Positions 25,351 to 31,496 of a stretch of 31,496 bases of DNA are shown piece by piece. This DNA comes from Glutinoglossum americanum (lineage: Eukaryota; Ascomycota; Geoglossomycetes; Geoglossales; Geoglossaceae), in NCBI GenBank assembly GCA_020080175.1, contig JAGHQL010000237.1:1-31496 (forward strand). The letters run 5' to 3'. The notes under the pieces were generated by a model. It was not told the DNA's origin and searched no databases. It saw nothing but the letters and a program-made list of their open reading frames with translations. Positions within the stretch are counted from its first letter, which is position 1; every line of letters begins with the position of its first letter. Position numbers and translations under genes: made by a program.

Positions 25351-25404
25351 TACATGAAATTTTCTACATTTTCGAGCAGCTTTGGGCCGATTAACTGTAT
25401 ATAA

Positions 25405-25412
25405 CAAAAGTA
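25405..25412 (-). promoter_or_regulatory. -7 element upstream of copy 3
   Basis: On the minus strand the bases read TACTTTTG, a full match to TAnnTTTG, about 55 bp before the ATG. No clear TTTG at the -33 position. Confidence 0.35.
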
Positions 25413-25461
25413 CTACCCACAACTGCAGCATGATTGCGGGCAGTATTAAATAACAAACGCA

Positions 25462-26961
25462 CTATAAAGCAGTCCTGGGAGCGTATGCCTGGCGAATAAT
25501 CAGCCGGATAAAAAGTATCGAAAACGTACTTGTTATTATCATTGGAAACAGTCCGTACCGAAGCACGACGGGGCAAGAAAAAACGCTAACCCCCATGCTC
25601 AAAAACCAGGATATGAAACACCAGATAAATATCCTTTTTAAAATGTCATTATTGCGAAAGTACCCAATAGTTAGGAGTGCAATAAACCCTATAAAAAACA
25701 AGAGATTATCGGTGGCTAAAAATACCTGTAAACAACCTGCAACAACGTTCGTCTGTGAGGTACCAAGCCGATAAAATACCTTATTTCCGTCTAGCTCAAA
25801 CCATTTAGCAATGTTAGCCTGAACAGAGTCTACCCCATTTTTATACTTTATCAAAAATTCACCTGGAGGAACATAGTAATTAATTACATTAGGCAGGATA
25901 TAATAATTCAGAAATGCCTTAGGATATTTTTTCATCAACCATTGACCGTAGGATGCATACAACGAGCCATTTTTTGCCCATACTTTAAAATAACCAGCGA
26001 CGCTATCATCGTGCCACTGAATCCGTGCATAGGTTTTTAAGGGTGAATTTTCATCCCAAAGATAGTAGGTATTGGGCTTACTATCGGCACGCAGAAAGGA
26101 CGGGATCCTATGCACCCACTTTGTATGGCTATTAACAAGCGCCTGTAATTCTTTAAATTGAGGAGGCGGTGCCGTAATACTATCTTTTAATGAAATGTGT
26201 GCGTATCCATATAACGCATTAGCGGCCAACTGCCACCCAACAAAAGGGGAATATTGACCTGTTCCCAGAGTTTTTCGATATGAATAACGAGGCTGTATAA
26301 AAGTGCATCCGAGCAGAAAAACAATCGCACAGATAGCTACTACCCGAATCCTGGCCCGGATATGTGAAAAAATAATCACAAAAATACTTAATACCGGCAT
26401 GTGTAAAGCATTAGGTTGAATCATAAAAGCCAGCAAAACAACTATAGCATGCCACACGAATAAACGAGCTGAAGGCGAATACAATATCCACAATATTTGG
26501 GTAATCCAAATAAGACTTACCATGGCAAATAACGCGTCGGGAGACACCAAATTGCCAACATAAAAGATAAGCGGATTCAACATACTTAGTATAAGTAGAA
26601 TACGTGCTATGATTTTACCCAAATCAAATAAATAAACAATAGTGAACAGGAAATAAACGATAGCGCCCTGTAGCAAAAAGAATTGTACCAACACTAAGAA
26701 ATTATGTGATACACTTATACAACTTAGCAAGCGAAGAAACTTTGCATACCCAACGGACCATGTATTAACCCAATTACTGCCCGAGGCCATCTCTATGTAA
26801 TAGCCAGAATCGGGAGTGAACCCCGGATAAGGGTATAATACTTTGAACAATATGAAAGCCAGTAAGATCAATGTCCCTAAGAAATAAAGAAACCGTTTGT
26901 TCCCGCCGCCTGACAATATCCAATGCGTAAAAATGAGCGGCCCTGTTTTTTGCTGTGACAT
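25462..26961 (-). CDS. Family B (GT-C-like) membrane protein, copy 2, stand-alone
   Basis: 499 residues from the ATG at 26961. About 10-12 spans. Matches the C-terminal half of the FAD fusion: 'YPYPGFTPDSGYYIEMAS' with the Asp-Ser in the first extracytoplasmic loop, 'VGYAKFLRLLS', 'GNLVSPDALFAM', 'FVGWQLAANALY', 'NVINYYVPPGEFLIKY' and 'FSCPVVLRYGLFPMI'. The first-loop acidic motif, many spans and a large extracytoplasmic segment fit the GT-C class of glycosyltransferases, which use polyprenyl-phosphate sugars. I cannot name the donor or acceptor. The lipoprotein thioredoxin gene lies 54 bp upstream on the same strand, so the two are probably co-transcribed. Confidence 0.75.
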   Translation of the reverse strand: MSQQKTGPLIFTHWILSGGGNKRFLYFLGTLILLAFILFKVLYPYPGFTPDSGYYIEMASGSNWVNTWSVGYAKFLRLLSCISVSHNFLVLVQFFLLQGAIVYFLFTIVYLFDLGKIIARILLILSMLNPLIFYVGNLVSPDALFAMVSLIWITQILWILYSPSARLFVWHAIVVLLAFMIQPNALHMPVLSIFVIIFSHIRARIRVVAICAIVFLLGCTFIQPRYSYRKTLGTGQYSPFVGWQLAANALYGYAHISLKDSITAPPPQFKELQALVNSHTKWVHRIPSFLRADSKPNTYYLWDENSPLKTYARIQWHDDSVAGYFKVWAKNGSLYASYGQWLMKKYPKAFLNYYILPNVINYYVPPGEFLIKYKNGVDSVQANIAKWFELDGNKVFYRLGTSQTNVVAGCLQVFLATDNLLFFIGFIALLTIGYFRNNDILKRIFIWCFISWFLSMGVSVFSCPVVLRYGLFPMIITSTFSILFIRLIIRQAYAPRTAL

Positions 26962-27015
26962 TGATTGAGTGTATTCCTATATATAATAAAGCTCACATCT
27001 ATAAAGAAACCGGAG

Positions 27016-27507
27016 TCAATTTTCTGCTATATTTTTTATCAATGCAATATCCGTCTTTCCGATAAATACTCTATTTAATTTTTTTTCTTTGTTGTAGACT
27101 GCCATATAGGGTACTCCCTGTGCCTGAAAATAATTACCAAAAAAACGAGCATAATCAAGCCCCAGCGTAATATTGTCGTATTTCTTCAGTTGATAATGTG
27201 TGTAAAAGCCCTTCATGTAGGGGAATGGATCCGACGTTAAAATGTAGAAACGAATATCCTTCAATTCATTAATGTCTTTTAGAATAGCTTCCATTTCTGC
27301 ACGAGAATAAGGACAATGCGTTCCAAAATAACATAACACAACCGGGTGGCCGGAAGGAATAGAACTGGTATTAATTTGGGTGGTACTGTCGGCTAACAGG
27401 AGGTTAAATGACGGAATGGCTTTCCCCTCCAGGCCGGTTTTAGTAACGGGTCTATCGTAGCAACCGGCCAAGAAAAGCAGGATTAAAAAAAAAGCTTTAT
27501 TTTTCAT
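27016..27507 (-). CDS. Thioredoxin-fold lipoprotein (TlpA/AhpC-like)
   Basis: 163 residues. Lipobox Cys at C16 (LFLAGC). The thioredoxin fold is seen in 'GHPVVLCYFGTHCPYSRAEME', with the active-site motif C65-P-Y-S68 and the cis-proline P133 (GVPYMAVYN). The second active-site cysteine is replaced by serine. A single-cysteine site could form mixed disulfides or act in a peroxidase-like or isomerase-like way, but not as an ordinary dithiol reductase. C59 six residues earlier might serve as a partner. Anchored in an envelope membrane. Next to family B (54 bp upstream of it) and near the four-cysteine proteins, which are plausible redox partners. Confidence 0.8.
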   Translation of the reverse strand: MKNKAFFLILLFLAGCYDRPVTKTGLEGKAIPSFNLLLADSTTQINTSSIPSGHPVVLCYFGTHCPYSRAEMEAILKDINELKDIRFYILTSDPFPYMKGFYTHYQLKKYDNITLGLDYARFFGNYFQAQGVPYMAVYNKEKKLNRVFIGKTDIALIKNIAEN

Positions 27508-27550
27508 CGTTTATATTTATCTGAACACAACTTACGCTGTTACACTGCGG

Positions 27551-28100
27551 TTAAACAGCAGGAGATGCCGGTTTAAGAAAACGAAAGCTGAACTTATCCG
27601 GATTCAACCCAGAAAGAATTAATGAGCTAAGAAATATAGGAATATATAACCGTAGCTCCCGTAGCGCCCCATCTTTAAGACAGATGATTATATAGGGAAC
27701 ACTTATCAAATGAAAGACAATAATCATATACAGATTCTCCTTAGATCCCGGAATCAATGCCGGTGGCAGAAAAAGCTCTCAAAACAGCAAACCTGTTTGA
27801 TTAAGCGTGTTTGAAAAATTGCCGGCCATTGTGTTAAGTAGCATTTTCCCCGATGGTTCCGGGATAAGATAGCGCAGCAAAATATATGTCGCTACAAAGG
27901 CTATGACAAAACAGACCTCTCTCTCTATCCGATAAATTTAAGAACTGACGATCGTTGAGAATAAAAGCCCAAACAATAGCAGTTAAGATTAAAAAAAAGG
28001 TATTCATGTAAAAAGCATAATAGAAATCTCTGAATCCCGGTATAATGGCTATCAAAACGGCCGGAATGATGTTAAATTTCATGAATTTTGTGCTTTCCAT
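27551..28100 (-). pseudogene. Family A membrane protein, copy 3, eroded
   Basis: Begins with MKFNIIPAVLIAI (the family A start) but jumps after about 15 residues to 'PGFRDFYYAFYMNTFFLILTAIVWAF', so ~70 residues are missing. A second gap removes the middle, including the NRESSAL region. The end is kept, in broken frames: 'ATYILLRYLIPEPSGKMLLN' then 'TMAGNFSNTLNQTGLLF', and 'KDGALRELRLYIPIFLSSLI'. Two internal deletions and at least one frame break or stop. It stands just before the thioredoxin-family B pair on the same strand, as family A precedes family B at 11-16 kb. Confidence 0.75.
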
Positions 28101-28547
28101 TTACCTTAAAGCCAACCAAAATAAATTAAGTTTAATACGGTGAGCGCGCAGCAAAAAACCGATACATATTGACAATTTGGCCTATACGGTCGCACTATTT
28201 TGGGGGTTTGGGCTAAAAAGATGCTTTTTTCGGTAGGAACAACCATCGCTTACTTGTTGTATAGATCATGGGGTATTTATCCCTCCAAACAATATTACCT
28301 AACCTTTTTTGCTGAAAAATAAGTAGGTCTATCTACCAAAATATGTGAAAAATCAGTCGTGATATGCGATTGGTTTTTTGGCATATATAAGATCATGGTT
28401 TTTTTTAGAAAATGGCTTCGATACAAGAAGCCTATTGCTTATCGGTTTTTACACCCGGCGGTTTGTGTGTTTAGTAGCAGAGCACTTAGTTAACCCCTAT
28501 TATCGGCATACTGCCGATATATTTACTAACATATAAAAATATACTGT
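28101..28547. other. Spacer before the thioredoxin-domain gene
   Basis: About 450 bases, no credible gene. TATCGGCA (28501-28508) and TGCCGATA (28512-28519) form a perfect 8-bp inverted repeat 29 bp before the ATG at 28548: an operator or a 5'-leader hairpin. TATATTTA at 28519-28526 is a possible -7 element overlapping it. Confidence 0.4.
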
Positions 28548-29849
28548 ATGGTGAGAAAATTATTCGGCTTTGTTTTAATTGTAATCCCCTCCATGATTTT
28601 TGCGCAACAAACGAATGGTATCAGGTTTATAGAAAATATGGATTGGCAACAAATCAAGGCAAAAGCGAAAACCGAACAAAAGTATATTTTTTTGGACTGT
28701 TACACGACATGGTGCGGTCCGTGTCGGGTCATGGACCAAAAGATATATTCGCAGGATAGCGTAGGAATGCTCATGAACTCAAAATTCCTATCTGTAAAAT
28801 TGCAAATGGATACAACCAAAGCAGACCCAGAAAACGTAGTGCGATGGCGGGAAACCGCTAAAATGATACATAACCAATACAATATCGTGGCCTACCCTAC
28901 GTTCCTCTTTTTTTCACCTGATGGTAAAATTGTTCACAGGGAACAAGGGTATAAGGCCGCAGCCAGTTTCATGGCACTTGCCAATACAGCCATGAACAGC
29001 AAGAGTCAATATTATACCTTCCTTGAAAATTACCGCGTCGGTAAAAAAGATTATTCCATGATGCCGGATATGGCCAACGAAGCGCTTAAGATGAAAGAAA
29101 AAAGCCTGGCTTCTGAAATTGCCCAGGACTATATCACACATGTTTTGCTGCCTTTAAAAGACGATTCCCTTTATACTCCCCAACATATCCAATTTATGTC
29201 AAAATACCTTAGCAGCAAAAATTCAAAAGTTTTCCAGGTGTTTTATAAGCACCCAGAAAAAATTGATGCCGCTATGCACCGCCCGGGATATGCAAAGTCA
29301 ACGATTGATTATGTAATTACCGGCGAGGAAATAGCCCCTAAGCTTGAAACTGCCCTAAAAGAAAATAATGAACCCGACTGGAGCTCGATAGCAGAAAAAG
29401 TACAGAAAAAATACACGCCAGATTATGCAGAAAGAAATATTATCAAGGCAAAGGTAAGGTGGTATAGGTATCATACCGATAAATTCAAAACACATTGGCC
29501 GGAGTATATCCAATATGCTATTATGGACATTGATAAATATGGCAGTGATACTACTAATTTTCTGCAGGAAGGAAATCTTAATAATATCGCCTGGGACACT
29601 TTTCTTCATAGCAATGATAAAACGCAAATAAGAACTGTTACAAAGTGGATGCAGTCCTTGGTGAGGAGAAGTGGTTATAAAGACGTATACTTCATGGACA
29701 CATATGCAAACTTATTATATAAAGCAGGGCAAACAGCCGAGGCACTGGCAATTGAGGAAAAAGTAGCAGCTATTGCCCCACAATCAAAACTATATATCGC
29801 TACGCTCGACAAAATGAAGACGGGCCAACCAACATGGCCTGTTCAATAA
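28548..29849 (+). CDS. Exported thioredoxin-domain protein with helical C-terminus
   Basis: 433 residues. Signal peptide with probable cleavage after A19 (IFA|QQ). The thioredoxin domain occupies about 25-150: 'DWQQIKAKAKTEQKYIFLDC', active site W55-C56-G-P-C59, cis-proline P117 (VAYPTFLFFSPDGK). The remaining ~280 residues are mostly helical with TPR-like character near the end ('YANLLYKAGQTAEALAIEEK'). An intact dithiol site suggests a periplasmic reductase or oxidase with a protein-binding tail. Ends exactly where a 35-bp inverted repeat begins; the third family B gene follows on the same strand. Confidence 0.85.
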   Translation: MVRKLFGFVLIVIPSMIFAQQTNGIRFIENMDWQQIKAKAKTEQKYIFLDCYTTWCGPCRVMDQKIYSQDSVGMLMNSKFLSVKLQMDTTKADPENVVRWRETAKMIHNQYNIVAYPTFLFFSPDGKIVHREQGYKAAASFMALANTAMNSKSQYYTFLENYRVGKKDYSMMPDMANEALKMKEKSLASEIAQDYITHVLLPLKDDSLYTPQHIQFMSKYLSSKNSKVFQVFYKHPEKIDAAMHRPGYAKSTIDYVITGEEIAPKLETALKENNEPDWSSIAEKVQKKYTPDYAERNIIKAKVRWYRYHTDKFKTHWPEYIQYAIMDIDKYGSDTTNFLQEGNLNNIAWDTFLHSNDKTQIRTVTKWMQSLVRRSGYKDVYFMDTYANLLYKAGQTAEALAIEEKVAAIAPQSKLYIATLDKMKTGQPTWPVQ

Positions 29850-29925
29850 ACTAATATTATTCATATAAAGAAAGGGCCGGCATACAACACGCCGGCCCTT
29901 TCTTTATATGAATAATATTAGTTTA
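29847..29925. terminator. 35-bp perfect inverted repeat, likely bidirectional terminator
   Basis: Left arm 29847-29881, 9-nt loop (ATACAACAC) 29882-29890, right arm 29891-29925, with no mismatch. The core GGGCCGGC/GCCGGCCC next to TTTCTTTAT makes a strong terminator on both strands. The left arm starts at the stop codon of the preceding gene. An ATG in the right arm (29908) opens the next frame, but the true start is further on. Confidence 0.85.
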
Positions 29926-29985
29926 CACCGCATTTATACTGCAGTTGTATTTTCTAGGTTTGGAACTTATACATTCTGCACGGTT

Positions 29986-31461
29986 ATGCAAAAAGATATT
30001 TTAATTGATAAAAGCACCGGGGGGGAGCCAACCTCTTTCCGTAATTTTGTCTTCAAGAAAAAGGGCAATAAAATTACGCTGGTGATATCGGCCTTACTCA
30101 TTGTTCTGGAACTGATTATCTTAAAATATTTTTACCCGTATGCCGGTTTTATTCATGGCGACTCATTCAACTACCTGAATTCGGCATACCAGAATCTGGA
30201 TGTAAATACCTATATGATAGGTTATGCCAAATTTTTACGCCTCTTCAGTGTTTTTACCAGCGCCGATGCGCCATTGGTTGTTTTCCAATATCTTTTTATT
30301 CAAGCAAGTGGGCTATTTCTCGTATTTACCCTGTTTTATTTTTATCAACCCCGCCGGATTACACGGATAGCATTGCTTAGCTGTTTTGTGCTTAACCCCT
30401 TGTTTCTCTTCATGGCTAATTATATATCGAGCGATGCGTTATTCCTGGCACTCAGCCTGTGTTGGTTTGGTTTACTGCTATGGGTTATATACCGGCCCAG
30501 CAAGCGTCTTATCATATGGCATGCTATCCTGCTATTCGTTACTTTTACGGTACGCTATAACGCCATCATTTACCCTCTAATAGCCGTCCTGGCTTTTGTT
30601 TTAAGCAAATTGCCCCTGCGACAGAAAATTGCCGGCGCCGGGCTCAGTTTACTCCTGGTGGGTATTTTTATGGGGTACACCAGTGCGAGATATAAACAGA
30701 TTACCGGCATGTGGCAGTATGCACCTTTTAGCGGATGGCAGTTGGCCAATAACGCCATGTACGCCTATCGTTTCGTGGACAGCGCCGACCGCAAACCTGT
30801 TCCGGCCAGGTTTACCGATCTTGACAATATGATCCGGCGTTATTTTGATACGAGCCGGAACATCAAAACACACCCGGCAGAGGGGCTACTAGCAAGCACT
30901 GTGTATATGTGGGATAAGCGTATATCGCCCCTTTATAAATATCGGGAAAGTGTGTTCGTCCGGGATTTGAGTGCCGGAGAATTGCAAAAATGGGCCTCGA
31001 TGGGTCCATTATATAAAGATTATGGGCTATATATAATCAAACATTACCCAAGTTATTTTCTGCAATATTTTATATGGCCTAATGCCAAAAAATACTATGC
31101 TCCGCCTGTAGAGTTTTTAGCCACATACAATTCAGGAAAAGATAGTACAGCAAGAATCGGACAGATTTGGTTTAAGTACAAAACGAACAAATTGTTTACA
31201 CGAACAAAAAGCAATGATGTAACCCTGCTCGATTTCTACCCGATTGTATCGGGGATTACCAATATCGTAATGCTGTTTATTCTTATTTTTTACCTGGCGT
31301 TGAAAGCTGCCGGGACAACGTTGGAATTCAGGAAAGGGATTTTTCTTGGTGCCAGTCTGTGGATTGTAAACGCCGGTTTTACAATTTTTGCCTCCTCTCC
31401 TGCCCTGCGGTTCCAAGCTTTCCCCGTCATGCTTTCTTTTAGTATAACCAAAGAATATTGA
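29986..31461 (+). CDS. Family B (GT-C-like) membrane protein, copy 3, stand-alone
   Basis: 491 residues from the ATG at 29986 (MQKDILIDKSTGGEPTSFRN). The earlier ATG at 29908 lies inside the hairpin and is rejected. It aligns with the two other copies: 'YPYAGFIHGDSFNYLNSAYQ' (Asp-Ser kept), 'IGYAKFLRLFSVF', 'NYISSDALFLA', 'FSGWQLANNAMY', 'NAKKYYAPPVEFLATYN' and 'ASSPALRFQAFPVML'. Its end is about 15 residues shorter than the others and stops after SFSITKEY, so the last span is cut short; a frame break near the end is possible. It follows the thioredoxin-domain gene across the hairpin, echoing the thioredoxin-family B order at 25-27 kb. Confidence 0.75.
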   Translation: MQKDILIDKSTGGEPTSFRNFVFKKKGNKITLVISALLIVLELIILKYFYPYAGFIHGDSFNYLNSAYQNLDVNTYMIGYAKFLRLFSVFTSADAPLVVFQYLFIQASGLFLVFTLFYFYQPRRITRIALLSCFVLNPLFLFMANYISSDALFLALSLCWFGLLLWVIYRPSKRLIIWHAILLFVTFTVRYNAIIYPLIAVLAFVLSKLPLRQKIAGAGLSLLLVGIFMGYTSARYKQITGMWQYAPFSGWQLANNAMYAYRFVDSADRKPVPARFTDLDNMIRRYFDTSRNIKTHPAEGLLASTVYMWDKRISPLYKYRESVFVRDLSAGELQKWASMGPLYKDYGLYIIKHYPSYFLQYFIWPNAKKYYAPPVEFLATYNSGKDSTARIGQIWFKYKTNKLFTRTKSNDVTLLDFYPIVSGITNIVMLFILIFYLALKAAGTTLEFRKGIFLGASLWIVNAGFTIFASSPALRFQAFPVMLSFSITKEY

Positions 31462-31496
31462 AAAAATAGCTAAAATAATTAAAGGTAAACTCATAA

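Noticed and set aside
29908-29985. Upstream ATG start for the third family B gene
   Set aside because: Lies inside the 35-bp inverted repeat; paralogues support a start near 29986.
31132-31494. Minus-strand frame at the right edge
   Set aside because: Opposite the well-supported family B gene and without recognisable features.
1-31496. CRISPR arrays, tRNA or rRNA genes, riboswitches
   Set aside because: No regular repeat-spacer pattern, no T-loop-like tRNA signature and no known aptamer motif found on reading; a covariance-model scan would be decisive and was not possible.

Overview
The window looks like an accessory stretch of a Bacteroidota chromosome, most likely from the Chitinophagaceae or a close relative. 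The grounds are a SusC/SusD pair, an RteC-family protein, Bacteroidota-type -7 elements (TAnnTTTG), few Shine-Dalgarno sequences, and many orphan regulators. I see no tRNA, rRNA or CRISPR array.

Region 1 (1-2.7 kb, minus strand, GC-richer): a small membrane protein running off the left edge, a 28-codon leftover just before it, a conserved 250-aa protein of unknown role, and an RteC-family protein with a strong terminator. The spaces hold a REP-like repeat, an 11-bp tandem array and two palindromes with the same core. Region 2 (3-6 kb): an orphan NarL-type response regulator, a candidate ~80-nt small RNA, and three unrecognised membrane or exported proteins. Region 3 (6-10.2 kb): two HTH regulators, a faint possible integrase remnant, a decayed histidine kinase/response regulator pair, and an IS21 istA fragment. 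It reads as a scrap yard of old insertions.

Region 4 (10.2-31.5 kb) is the most interesting. Two families of multi-spanning membrane proteins recur. Family A (~345 aa, NRESSAL and EVRLYIP motifs) has one intact gene (11292-12335), one frameshifted gene just before it, one eroded copy at 27.5-28.1 kb and a 15-codon tail remnant at 10.2 kb. Family B (~490 aa, GT-C glycosyltransferase-like, with an Asp-Ser motif after the first helix) has three copies. One is fused behind an FAD-dependent oxidoreductase (12681-15788) and two stand alone (25462-26961 and 29986-31461). Thioredoxin-fold proteins sit directly upstream of both free B genes. Between the A/B blocks lie a SusC/SusD pair, an S9-type serine peptidase, and three small exported proteins that share four cysteines at identical positions. 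Two of these are recent duplicates flanking the peptidase gene.

My working idea is inference only: an envelope system in which the exported four-cysteine proteins are the products or substrates, the thioredoxin-fold proteins handle their redox state, the A/B membrane proteins act on a lipid-linked or surface polymer, and SusCD plus the S9 peptidase handle peptides. The repeated A-(thioredoxin)-B order and the high turnover of copies suggest a set of genes under diversifying duplication and loss.
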